NCBI GenBank assembly: GCA_910588655.1 | Contig: CAJUPJ010000001.1 | Coordinates: forward strand, 124,001 to 188,000 | Origin: an uncultured Lachnospiraceae bacterium | GTDB taxonomy: Bacteria; Bacillota; Clostridia; Lachnospirales; Lachnospiraceae | Reading direction: 5' to 3' | DNA: 64,000 bases | In this document: positions 24,689-33,572 of the stretch, one piece after another | How the letters are laid out: the number at the start of each line of letters is the position of its first letter | Numbering within the stretch: the stretch's first letter is position 1 | Notes under the pieces: model-generated | What the model was told of the DNA's origin: nothing | The model's database searches: none | Seen by the model: the letters and a program-made list of their open reading frames with translations, nothing else | Translations under genes and position numbers: made by a program

Positions 24689-26167
24689 ATGAAAAATTTT
24701 ATTAAAAATAAATACTTTGCAGTTTTTATAATATTAAGTTTTCTAATTTATGTAATGTCCAACGGAGAATGGTGTGTTCCTGTTTTTGCCTGGATTTATC
24801 CAATTTTGTTTCTGTGTATGGTTTATCTCAATCATACCCGGAAAGTATACCTTATAATTAGTTCTATATATGCTATTGGATTTGTTGTCCAGTTTGGGAG
24901 AGCCATTGGAATGGATATAAAGATATGTATACTGGTAGCAGTTTTGTTATCTTTTCTGAAAGTTTTACCATATATTTACTGGTCAAAATCAAAAATGAGA
25001 TTTCAAGATACTATTATTTTTGCAAGTATCATGGTGTCAATAGAGTATATTATCTATCTGGTATATCCCATATTGGGAGGGCTGTCTGACGCTTATACAC
25101 AATACCAGAATCTATATCTGTTACAAATAGTAACGGTAACGGGAATTTACGGAATTACTTTTTTAATGTATTGGACAGCGGCAATGGTTATATGGATTTG
25201 GAACAATAAAAGCAAAAAAGAATATATCAAAAAATACATTATCGTATATGGTTCTGTAATTGGATTGGTGTTTGCTTATGGAATTGTTATGTTTCATTTT
25301 GTAGGAAATTCAGATAAAAGTGTTAGGATTGCTGGTGTAACCGTTCCAGTTTCACATCTGCTAAATGATGATAAAGATGTATATTCTACATTTTATACCA
25401 ATACATTTACTGATGAAAATATTACAAATGCAAGGAATAAACTATCATCAGTAGCTGATGGACTTTTCCTAAAAACAGAATTGGAAGCACAAGCAGGGGC
25501 AAAGATTGTTTTTTGGTCGGAACTGAATGGAGCGGTTTTAAAACAAGATGAAGATATACTGCTACAACGAGCCTCGGATATGGCAAAACAGGAAGAAATT
25601 TATTTGATTGTTTCGTTACTGGTGAAAACGCCTTATGTGGACTTAAAGGAAAATAAAACGGTAGCATTTAATCCACAAGGAGAACTTATTTCAGAATATT
25701 TTAAGTATGGACGTTCAATCGGAGAACTGTGCCAAAAAGGAGATGGAATGTTAAAAAGTTTTGATACAGAATATGGGCGGATTGCACCATTCATATGTTC
25801 TGATATGGCATTTTTGCGGAAAATACAGCAGGCAGGCAAAGATAATGTAGATATACTGATTATTCCGGCTTCGGATTGGAAAGAAATGACATTATTAGCT
25901 TCAAAAGTGGCGGTTGTGCGAGGGATTGAAAATGGAAGTAATATAATCAGACATACAAATAAGGGAATGTCGGTTGTTTCAGATTGTAAAGGCAGTGTGC
26001 TGGCACAGACCAGTTACTTTCAGTCTGATACAAAGACATTATCTGCACAGGTTACAATGAAAGGACGCTTTACTCTTTATTCGTATATTGGAAATCTATT
26101 TGTTTATCTGTGTAGCATATATTTGTTAGGTAGTTTCATAATTCCTAAAATTAAGCGGTTATTATGA
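24689..26167 (+). CDS. Lnt-like membrane nitrilase (apolipoprotein N-acyltransferase family)
   Basis: 492 residues. About six N-terminal membrane helices (to about 205) precede a carbon-nitrogen hydrolase domain with the full triad E278 (WSELNG), K339 (EYFKYGRS) and C370 (PFICSD). One more helix lies at the C-terminus. This is the architecture of Lnt, which adds a third acyl chain to lipoproteins, although Lnt-like nitrilases in Firmicutes may have other substrates. Codon use differs visibly from neighbours: more CGG/CGT/CGA arginines and TCG/TCT serines, and fewer AGG codons. That suggests recent acquisition. TTTAGGAG precedes the ATG by about 13 bases. Confidence 0.8.
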   Translation: MKNFIKNKYFAVFIILSFLIYVMSNGEWCVPVFAWIYPILFLCMVYLNHTRKVYLIISSIYAIGFVVQFGRAIGMDIKICILVAVLLSFLKVLPYIYWSKSKMRFQDTIIFASIMVSIEYIIYLVYPILGGLSDAYTQYQNLYLLQIVTVTGIYGITFLMYWTAAMVIWIWNNKSKKEYIKKYIIVYGSVIGLVFAYGIVMFHFVGNSDKSVRIAGVTVPVSHLLNDDKDVYSTFYTNTFTDENITNARNKLSSVADGLFLKTELEAQAGAKIVFWSELNGAVLKQDEDILLQRASDMAKQEEIYLIVSLLVKTPYVDLKENKTVAFNPQGELISEYFKYGRSIGELCQKGDGMLKSFDTEYGRIAPFICSDMAFLRKIQQAGKDNVDILIIPASDWKEMTLLASKVAVVRGIENGSNIIRHTNKGMSVVSDCKGSVLAQTSYFQSDTKTLSAQVTMKGRFTLYSYIGNLFVYLCSIYLLGSFIIPKIKRLL

Positions 26168-26205
26168 AATTTTGTTAAAATTCATAGAACAAAAAATGCT
26201 ATACC

Positions 26206-26271
26206 AATTTATGAAACGGACGTGGGCGATTTATATTCTGGCTTGTAATTCAATTTCCTTTATGGTACAAT
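26206..26271 (+). promoter_or_regulatory. Conserved motif plus sigma-A promoter of the Sel1 gene
   Basis: AATTTATGAAACGGACGTG (26206-26224), an 18-bp gap, TTGTAA (26243-26248), a 17-bp spacer and TACAAT (26266-26271) in the context TTTATGGTACAAT. The motif ends 42 bp before the -10 box. No hairpin element is attached here, so this is the clearest case of motif and promoter without the repeat. Confidence 0.65.
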
Positions 26272-26366
26272 TTTAAGAGGCAGCATGTATTGTTATACTG
26301 TATAATATATATGCATTATAAATACTGTAGAATGGAGAAGTTACAAGAAAGGACAAGGTGTTAAAA

Positions 26367-27563
26367 ATGATTACAAAAAAATTACATAAGCAGCAGCGTG
26401 GGGCTTTATATTTATCCCTGCTATGGACAGCTTTGGGTGCATTTCTTATATATTTATGTGCCCAGATATGGATTAACGGGCTAGGGGAAGAGGGCAATGG
26501 AGGCTTTGGACTGAAGCACCTGCTTTCTTCTTTTGTCTATGATTTATCAGAACAGGGCAGTGAAAATATTGCAAAAGGCATAGTTACGGCTATTGTTGCT
26601 GCTGCTTTTATATATGTACTGGTACATCTTTTTAAAGCATTACCTGGTATACTGCCGCAGAATACACAGCTTGGAAAGTCAATTTACAGGCAGATGCCTT
26701 CTAATTCAGACTTTAAAAGTTTCTGCAGGCAGATAGATAATGACATGTCAGGCGGTTTTAAAGATTTTGGTGGTGTTGTGTTTGCAAGTTCTTCATGGAT
26801 TTTTGAAGATGAAGCAATGTGCCTTAGAAATGTACAGACAGTTTATGATGATATAGCGGGTGGCGGGAAAACAGTTACATTAAAAGATGCAGATGGTGTA
26901 AGCCTGGAATTTAATTTTATATTCCAGCAATTTGCTGTTGAACTAACAGAATATCTTAAAAAGTGCCTGCCAGCAGCAAAGTTTATATCAGATAGTGTGG
27001 AAGAAACAGAAGAGGAAGTTATACCTGAAATTGGTATAATACATAGCTGGCATGTCCAGAAAACACCTGAAGAAGTCCAGCATTATAAAGAACTTGCAGA
27101 AAAAGGGGATGCATATGCACAGACAGAATATGGCAAATGCCTTTTGTTTGGCAAGGGAGGTATAACTCCGGACGGTGACATGGCATACCAGTGGTTTGAA
27201 AAGGCAGCAGCACAATCATATGAAATTGCAAAAATGTATGCAGGGCATTGTGTTTTATATGGAATTGGTGTAAAGAAAAGGGAAGTAAAAGGCTGGAATA
27301 TGCTTGATGAAGCATTGAATTATAACTATCCAGAAGAAAGCTCAAGCCAGCCACTTGCAGAGTATTCAGAATTTACAAACGAAGACCTTGTACAGCTTTT
27401 CTGGGATTTAGGAGATGCCCTTGAAAAAAGCATTGGTGTTATAACAAACTACAGGATTGCAGTTTATTACTTTAATATGATTAATGATTGGGGGCATCCA
27501 GAAGGTGGTGAGCGTATGAGCCACTATAAACAGAAAGGCGGGGAGTGGGTAAAGACAGACTGA
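26367..27563 (+). CDS. Membrane protein with C-terminal Sel1-like repeats
   Basis: 398 residues from the ATG at 26367, which has AAGG eight bases upstream; a GTG three codons earlier is possible. Two membrane helices (about 14-36 and 68-90) are followed by a cytoplasmic region. The C-terminal region has Sel1/TPR-like repeats (GDAYAQTEYGKCLLFGKGGITPDGDMAYQWFEKAA, then a second repeat with YAGHCVLYGIGVKKREVKGWNML). Sel1 repeats mediate protein-protein contacts, and the specific role is unknown. The gene stands alone between its promoter and a terminator. Confidence 0.8.
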   Translation: MITKKLHKQQRGALYLSLLWTALGAFLIYLCAQIWINGLGEEGNGGFGLKHLLSSFVYDLSEQGSENIAKGIVTAIVAAAFIYVLVHLFKALPGILPQNTQLGKSIYRQMPSNSDFKSFCRQIDNDMSGGFKDFGGVVFASSSWIFEDEAMCLRNVQTVYDDIAGGGKTVTLKDADGVSLEFNFIFQQFAVELTEYLKKCLPAAKFISDSVEETEEEVIPEIGIIHSWHVQKTPEEVQHYKELAEKGDAYAQTEYGKCLLFGKGGITPDGDMAYQWFEKAAAQSYEIAKMYAGHCVLYGIGVKKREVKGWNMLDEALNYNYPEESSSQPLAEYSEFTNEDLVQLFWDLGDALEKSIGVITNYRIAVYYFNMINDWGHPEGGERMSHYKQKGGEWVKTD

Positions 27564-27585
27564 GGGATTGGAACTTTGCATGTTG

Positions 27586-27636
27586 CAAAACCAGCCTGCC
27601 TGTACATGGCTAAGTAACAAGACAGGCTGGTTTATT
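27586..27636 (+). terminator. Terminator of the Sel1 gene
   Basis: AAACCAGCCTG...CAGGCTGGTTT stem with a long loop, followed by ATTTGTGC. It lies about 25 bp after the stop codon. Confidence 0.55.
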
Positions 27637-27660
27637 TGTGCTTATTATTACTATCAATAT

Positions 27661-27715
27661 AGGTAAGCAATGCAACGGGAAATGTACCACAACTGTCATG
27701 TTACGGCAATATCCT
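27661..27715 (+). repeat. Possible remnant of the hairpin element core
   Basis: TGCAACGGGAAATGTACCAC followed by TGTTACGGCAATAT resembles scattered parts of the degenerate copy at 17206-17390 (GGAAATGTACCAC). There are no terminal repeats. Weak. Confidence 0.25.
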
Positions 27716-27729
27716 GCATCTTTTTAATC

Positions 27730-27792
27730 AGGACAAACGTATGAGTAAATGAATTAGTTTGTTTACAAATTGTCCATTCATGCGTTTGTCCT
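27730..27792. repeat. 63-bp dyad upstream of the ABC exporter operon
   Basis: AGGACAAACGTATGA (27730-27744) and TCATGCGTTTGTCCT (27778-27792) are inverted arms differing at one base. It lies just upstream of a weak promoter (TTGCTA 27813-27818, 18-bp spacer, TAAAAT 27837-27842) and 106 bp before the first ABC gene. It could be a regulator binding site or a leader hairpin. Nothing else was recognised in this gap. Confidence 0.45.
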
Positions 27793-27897
27793 GAAATTAT
27801 CCCCTTTAAATATTGCTAATGCCGTATTATTTATGTTAAAATAAGGAGAAAATTTTATATATAAGATTTATTTTTGCAGAAATGAGGTTAAAGGCAA

Positions 27898-29637
27898 ATG
27901 AAGGAGTTACTTGTCTATATAAAGGAGTATACTAAGGAATGTATACTTGGACCATTTTTCAAATTATTAGAGGCATGTTTTGACCTGGCAGTACCACTTG
28001 TAATGGCATCTGTTATTGACAAAGGGATTGCATCAGGTGATAAGGGCTATATTTTTAAATATGGTGGTATTTTGATACTGCTTGCAGTTATAGGGCTTAC
28101 ATGCTCAATTACTGCGCAGTTTTTTGCTGCCAAAGCGGCTACAGGCTTTGCAGCAAATGTAAGATATGCTTTATTTAAGCATATAGAGTCACTTTCATTT
28201 ACAGAGATGGACGGCATAGGCACATCTACTATGATTACACGTATGACAAGTGATATAAACCAGTTACAGTCTGGTGTCAATATGGCACTAAGGCTTTTCC
28301 TGCGTTCGCCATTTATTGTTTTTGGTGCTGCTGTAATGGCATTTACAATAGATGTAAAAGCAGCAGTTGTATTTGTAATCGTAATACCACTTCTTGCTAT
28401 TGTTATATTTGGTATAATGTTAGCAAGTATGCCATTATTTAAAAAGGTGCAGGCAAGGCTTGACAATGTAATGGGCATTACAAGGCAGAACCTTACTGGT
28501 GTGCGTGTAATACGTGCTTTTAATAAAGAAGCAGCAGAAATTGAAAACTTTGCAGATGGCAATGGGAAGCTGGCAGCAATGCAGCTTTTTGTTGGGAGGA
28601 TATCTGCACTTGCCAATCCTGTTACTTATGTAATGGTTAATATAGCGCTTATAGCGCTTTTGTGGACTGGAGGTATACAGGTTGATGCAGGAAACCTTAC
28701 ACAAGGTGAGATAGTTGCACTTGTTAATTACATGTCCCAGATACTTGTTGAACTTGTAAAGCTTGCTAATACAATAGTGCTTTCTACAAAAGCAGTAGCA
28801 TGTGGAGGCAGGGTACAGGCAATACTTGCAGTCCAGTCTTCAATGGAGGAAGGGGATTACAGTGATAATGGCAGCATGGATACGCAGGATGCTAAAGACA
28901 GAACCAAAGGCGGGCTGGAGGTTGAATTTGAACATGCCAGCATGATGTATAAAGGGGCAGGGGCAGACTCTGTTTCAGATATAAGTTTTACAGCAGGTGC
29001 AGGAAGTGTAACAGGCATTATCGGGGGTACAGGTTCTGGCAAGTCCACGCTTGTAAACCTTATACCAAGGTTTTATGATGTTTCAGAAGGATGTGTAAAG
29101 GTTGGCGGCAGGGATGTAAAATCATACAAACTGGACACATTAAGGCAGGCTGTTGGCATAGTATTACAGAAATCCGTTCTTTTCCGTGGTACAATACGTG
29201 ATAATATATTATGGGGCAACCCGGATGCTACAGATGAAGAGGTAACAGAAGCACTAAAAGCCGCCCAGGCATGGGAAATCGTACAGGGCAAGGAGAAAGG
29301 GCTTGATTATGTTATAGAACAGGGCGGGCGCAACCTTTCTGGCGGACAGAAACAGAGGCTTGCAATAGCCAGGGCACTTGTGCGTAAGCCGCCAGTGCTG
29401 GTTTTTGATGACAGCTCTTCTGCGCTTGATTTTGCAACAGAGGCAAAACTTAGGAAATCATTACAGGAGCTTGGATATAACCCTACCATTTTTATAGTAT
29501 CACAAAGGACTTCATCAATACAGCATGCAGACAATATCCTTGTGCTGGAGGATGGCGCACTTGCAGGGCAGGGGACACATGAAGAACTTGTAAATAACTG
29601 TGAAGTTTACAAGGAAATATATAATTCCCAGTCATAG
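27898..29637 (+). CDS. Heterodimeric ABC exporter subunit, degenerate ATP site
   Basis: 579 residues: a six-helix membrane domain (to about 310) fused to an ATP-binding domain (about 335-579). Walker A is GGTGSGKST, the signature NLSGGQKQR and Walker B VLVFDDSSSALD. The residue after Walker B is Asp instead of the catalytic Glu, as in the degenerate half of heterodimeric exporters of the LmrCD/TM287-288 type. The partner gene follows 60 bp downstream, so the two proteins should form one drug or lipid exporter. TTAAAGG precedes the ATG. Confidence 0.93.
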   Translation: MKELLVYIKEYTKECILGPFFKLLEACFDLAVPLVMASVIDKGIASGDKGYIFKYGGILILLAVIGLTCSITAQFFAAKAATGFAANVRYALFKHIESLSFTEMDGIGTSTMITRMTSDINQLQSGVNMALRLFLRSPFIVFGAAVMAFTIDVKAAVVFVIVIPLLAIVIFGIMLASMPLFKKVQARLDNVMGITRQNLTGVRVIRAFNKEAAEIENFADGNGKLAAMQLFVGRISALANPVTYVMVNIALIALLWTGGIQVDAGNLTQGEIVALVNYMSQILVELVKLANTIVLSTKAVACGGRVQAILAVQSSMEEGDYSDNGSMDTQDAKDRTKGGLEVEFEHASMMYKGAGADSVSDISFTAGAGSVTGIIGGTGSGKSTLVNLIPRFYDVSEGCVKVGGRDVKSYKLDTLRQAVGIVLQKSVLFRGTIRDNILWGNPDATDEEVTEALKAAQAWEIVQGKEKGLDYVIEQGGRNLSGGQKQRLAIARALVRKPPVLVFDDSSSALDFATEAKLRKSLQELGYNPTIFIVSQRTSSIQHADNILVLEDGALAGQGTHEELVNNCEVYKEIYNSQS

Positions 29638-29697
29638 GCAGGATGCATTTTGTGATATGTGTATTATTAGCGGATTTTGGATATAATGGAGGAAGCA

Positions 29698-31440
29698 ATG
29701 AAAAAAGCAAAAAATAATGATACCATAAAAATGGTTTTAAATTATATTAAGAAGTACAGGATTTCAGTTGTATTATCGCTTTTATTTGCTGCTGTAACTG
29801 TAGTTCTTACCCTGTACCTTCCTGTCCTTACTGGTGATGCAGTTGACTATATGCTTGGAAAAGGAATGGTGGATTTTGAAAGGCTTAAAACACTTATTAT
29901 TAAGATGGCTGTAATAATATGCCTTACAGGGATTTCACAATGGATTATGAATATATGCAATAATAAGATAACGTATAATGTTGTAAGGGATATAAGGGAA
30001 GATGCATTTAACAGGATGGAAATCCTTCCGCTTAAATACCTTGATGCACATGCGCCAGGGGATATTGCGAGCCGTATTATTGCAGATGCTGACCAGTTTG
30101 CAGATGGGCTTCTTATGGGATTTACACAGGCATTTACAGGAGTGCTGACAATTATAGGCACACTTTTGTTTATGTTAAGCATTAATATATGGATAACTAT
30201 AGTAGTTGTAGTTGTAACCCCGCTTTCATTTTTTGTTGCAGGGTTTATTTCAAGAAGGACATATAAAATGTTCCAGATGCAGTCCGCAGCAAGGGGTGAG
30301 CAGACTTCCCTTATTGATGAGATGATAGGAAACCAGAAGGTTGTCCAGGCGTACAGCCATGAAGATGAAGCGCTGGAAAGGTTTACAGATATAAATAAAA
30401 AGCTTGCAAAATATTCACTGGATGCAACATTTTATTCATCAATTACAAACCCTGCAACCAGGTTTGTCAATAACCTTGTATATGCTGGTGTGGGGGTTAC
30501 AGGCGCATTATTTGTATTAAATGGTTTTATTACAGTAGGAGGGCTTTCCTGCTTCTTAGGTTATGCCAACCAGTATACAAAGCCTTTTAATGAAATATCA
30601 GGTGTAGTTACAGAATTACAAAATGCACTTGCATGCGCTGCACGTATTTTTGCGCTTGCTAATGAAGAGCCGCAAGTTCCAGATGCAAGTGATGCCAAAG
30701 CGCCAGAAACAGTAAAAGGGGAAGTTGTATTTGACAATGTACATTTCTCATATGTGCCAGAGCAGAAGCTTATTACAGGTTTTAACCTGCATGTAAAGCC
30801 AGGGCAGCGCATAGCTATAGCCGGGCCTACAGGATGTGGCAAGACTACACTTATTAACCTTGTGATGAGGTTTTATGATGCCACAAGCGGCAGCATAAAG
30901 GTTGATGGCACTGATATAAAAGACATGACAAGGAAAAGCCTGCGTGGTAATATAGGGATGGTATTGCAGGAAACATGGATTAAGGATGGCACAATATTTG
31001 ACAATATAGTAATTGGAAAGCCAGAGGCATCAAGGGAAGAGGTTATAGAGGCGGCAAAAGCATCACATGCACACAGTTTTATAAAAAGGCTTCCAGATGG
31101 TTATGATACTGTAGTTAAAGAAGATGGCAGCAGCCTTTCCGGGGGTCAGAAACAGCTTCTATGCATAGCCAGGGTAATGCTTTTAAGCCCCCCGATGCTT
31201 ATTCTGGATGAAGCAACATCTTCAATAGATACACGTACAGAGGTTAAAATACAAAATGCATTTGCAAAACTTATGGAGGGCAGGACTAGTTTTATAGTTG
31301 CACACCGCCTTTCCACAATACAAAATGCGGATATAATACTTGTAATGAAAGATGGCAATATAATAGAGCAGGGCAGCCATGAAAAACTGCTTGAACAGGG
31401 AGGTTTTTACGCAAACCTGTATAACAGCCAGTTTGCATGA
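29698..31440 (+). CDS. Heterodimeric ABC exporter subunit, catalytic ATP site
   Basis: 580 residues from the ATG at 29698, chosen because GGAGG lies five bases upstream; an in-frame ATG seven codons earlier lacks an RBS. It has the same layout as its partner. Walker A is GPTGCGKTT, the signature SLSGGQKQL and Walker B MLILDEATSSID with the catalytic Glu intact, followed by the switch His in VAHRLST. The Glu-bearing and Asp-bearing halves together make one canonical and one degenerate ATP site. The two-component genes that follow suggest drug- or stress-induced expression. Confidence 0.94.
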   Translation: MKKAKNNDTIKMVLNYIKKYRISVVLSLLFAAVTVVLTLYLPVLTGDAVDYMLGKGMVDFERLKTLIIKMAVIICLTGISQWIMNICNNKITYNVVRDIREDAFNRMEILPLKYLDAHAPGDIASRIIADADQFADGLLMGFTQAFTGVLTIIGTLLFMLSINIWITIVVVVVTPLSFFVAGFISRRTYKMFQMQSAARGEQTSLIDEMIGNQKVVQAYSHEDEALERFTDINKKLAKYSLDATFYSSITNPATRFVNNLVYAGVGVTGALFVLNGFITVGGLSCFLGYANQYTKPFNEISGVVTELQNALACAARIFALANEEPQVPDASDAKAPETVKGEVVFDNVHFSYVPEQKLITGFNLHVKPGQRIAIAGPTGCGKTTLINLVMRFYDATSGSIKVDGTDIKDMTRKSLRGNIGMVLQETWIKDGTIFDNIVIGKPEASREEVIEAAKASHAHSFIKRLPDGYDTVVKEDGSSLSGGQKQLLCIARVMLLSPPMLILDEATSSIDTRTEVKIQNAFAKLMEGRTSFIVAHRLSTIQNADIILVMKDGNIIEQGSHEKLLEQGGFYANLYNSQFA

Positions 31441-31496
31441 CCAGATACAAAAATGATACATGCCTGTTGTAAATTAATGGGCATGGGAGGCTGTTT

Positions 31497-32162
31497 ATGA
31501 ATAAAATATTAGTAGTAGAAGACGAAGAAGCTATTGCTGCATTAATAAAGATGAATTTAACAAAAGCCGGGTACCAGTGTGACCTGGCTTTTAGTGGTGT
31601 CCAGGGTGCAGACATGCTTTCAGAAAATAATTATGATTTGTGCCTTTTAGATATAATGCTTCCTGGGTTTAACGGTTATGAACTGCTTTCCTATGCAAAA
31701 TCGCTTGAAATCCCTGTTATTTTTGTTACAGCCAAGGGGACTGTAGAGGATAAAGTAAAAGGTCTGAAATCTGGTGCAGATGATTATATTACAAAGCCAT
31801 TTGAAGTGCTTGAACTTCTTGCAAGGGTGGAAAATGTTTTAAGGCGGTTTAATAAAACAGGCAGGTATATAGAGATTGCAGGGCTTCAGATAGATACAAT
31901 GGCACGTATTGTAAAAAAGGATGGTGAAATCCTTAAACTTACTTATAAAGAATATGATTTGCTGCTGCTTTTTACGAGAAACCCGGGTACAGCCCTTTAC
32001 AGGGAAACTATATATGAAAGGGTGTGGGACAGCCCATATATGGGTGACAGCAGGACAGTTGACCTGCATGTCCAGCGCCTGCGTAAGAAAGCAGGGCTTG
32101 AAAAGAATATTGAGGCTGTTTATAAGGTTGGCTACAGGTTTGTAACAGGGGAAAATGGATGA
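31497..32162 (+). CDS. OmpR-family response regulator
   Basis: 221 residues. The receiver domain has acidic E8/D9/E10, the phospho-acceptor D52 in CLLDIMLPG, and the late Lys in ITKPF. The C-terminal winged helix (about 125-220) reads LTYKEYDLLLLF through VDLHVQRLRKKAGL and VGYRF. GGGAGG precedes the ATG. The stop overlaps the kinase start by 4 bp (ATGA). The target is probably the adjacent ABC exporter operon or the membrane-anchored protein gene downstream. Confidence 0.95.
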   Translation: MNKILVVEDEEAIAALIKMNLTKAGYQCDLAFSGVQGADMLSENNYDLCLLDIMLPGFNGYELLSYAKSLEIPVIFVTAKGTVEDKVKGLKSGADDYITKPFEVLELLARVENVLRRFNKTGRYIEIAGLQIDTMARIVKKDGEILKLTYKEYDLLLLFTRNPGTALYRETIYERVWDSPYMGDSRTVDLHVQRLRKKAGLEKNIEAVYKVGYRFVTGENG

Positions 32163-33553
32163 GGTTATTCTGGAAATTATTTATAACAATGTTAGGCTTT
32201 GTAATAGCAGCATTTATGGTATTTGGAAATATAATTATAAATATTCCGTTTAAATCTTCTATTGAAAGGGAAACAGACAGAAGCGTGGAAGAAATGCATA
32301 TATTGCTGTATGCGTTTACAGCTTCACTTGACGGGCTGCCAGATGGCTACAGGGCATCAGGGCTGGCAGTTACAGAGATAACAAAATCGCTGGAAAAAAA
32401 CCTTGGAAATAATAACAATATCATTGTCTATAATGAAGATAAAGAAATAATATATAATAGCAGCAGCTATGAAAGCACACTGGTAAATGCGGAACAAAAA
32501 GAGGATTATGCTATATGCAGCATAACAAAACATAATGGAAGTTATTTTACAGAGTGTTTTTTTGAGGTTAAAAGCAAAGCTGGGAATTATTATATTGGGA
32601 TAAATAAAGAGATAGATTTTATATTTGAAGACAGGGAAATATTATATAATAATTACAGGCTTGCCCTTATTGTGTTATTTATATTTTCAGCAATATTATC
32701 ATTTTTATTCTCTATAGGTTTTACAAGGCCTGTAAGAAAACTTTCTGCTGCCGCAAGGGATTTTGCAAGCGGCAATTACCAGAGGCGTGTTAAACCGTCA
32801 GGCAATGACGAGGTAACAGCGCTTGTTAATGATTTTAACAGCATGGCAGGGCAGCTTGAAGATAATATACACAAACTTGAAGATGATGCCAGAAGGCAGG
32901 AGGAATTTACAGAGGCATTTTCGCATGAATTAAAAACACCGCTTACTTCTATTATAGGTTATTCAGATATGCTGCGTTCAATGGATTTGCCCAAAGAGGA
33001 TATTGTAACATCTGCAAGTTATATTTTCAAAGAGGGGAAAAGGCTTGAACGGCTTGCCTATAAAATGATGGAGCTTTCATTTGCTGGCAGGCAGGAGATA
33101 GAGATGGCAGCAACAGATACAGAAGAGCTTGCAGAAAAAATACAGAAAAATGCAGAATGTCTTTTAAAACCAAAAAAAATTATTTTAACAACCAATATTG
33201 AAAAGGGTATTATAAAAGGCGATATGGATTTGCTGCAGTCATTGTTTTTAAACCTTATTGATAATGCACGTAAAGCATGTAGTGAAGGTGGCAGGATTAT
33301 TCTGGAAGGCCAGGATTATGGGGGAGAATATAAATTTTATGTAAAAGACAATGGCTGTGGCATACCAGAAAGTGAAACAGAAAAAATTACAGAAGCATTT
33401 TATATGGTAGATAAATCACGTGCAAGAAAAGAAGGCGGTGCAGGCATAGGGCTTGCCTTATGTGTTAAAATAGCAGGACTCCATAAAGCGGGATTTGAAA
33501 TAAAAAGCAGCGAAGGAACAGGGACACAGGTTATATTAAGCTTTAAGAAGTAA
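32159..33553 (+). CDS. Membrane sensor histidine kinase
   Basis: 464 residues. Helices at about 7-29 and 167-187 bracket an extracytoplasmic sensor of about 135 residues. A HAMP domain (about 188-245) is followed by the HisKA dimer helix with H256 in FSHELKTPLTS. The ATP domain shows the N-box NLIDNARKAC, G1 KDNGCGIPES and G2 GGAGIGLALC. It pairs with the upstream OmpR regulator. The sensor sequence is not recognised, so the signal is unknown. Confidence 0.95.
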   Translation: MRLFWKLFITMLGFVIAAFMVFGNIIINIPFKSSIERETDRSVEEMHILLYAFTASLDGLPDGYRASGLAVTEITKSLEKNLGNNNNIIVYNEDKEIIYNSSSYESTLVNAEQKEDYAICSITKHNGSYFTECFFEVKSKAGNYYIGINKEIDFIFEDREILYNNYRLALIVLFIFSAILSFLFSIGFTRPVRKLSAAARDFASGNYQRRVKPSGNDEVTALVNDFNSMAGQLEDNIHKLEDDARRQEEFTEAFSHELKTPLTSIIGYSDMLRSMDLPKEDIVTSASYIFKEGKRLERLAYKMMELSFAGRQEIEMAATDTEELAEKIQKNAECLLKPKKIILTTNIEKGIIKGDMDLLQSLFLNLIDNARKACSEGGRIILEGQDYGGEYKFYVKDNGCGIPESETEKITEAFYMVDKSRARKEGGAGIGLALCVKIAGLHKAGFEIKSSEGTGTQVILSFKK

Positions 33554-33572
33554 ATATTCCAGAAAGGTAAAA

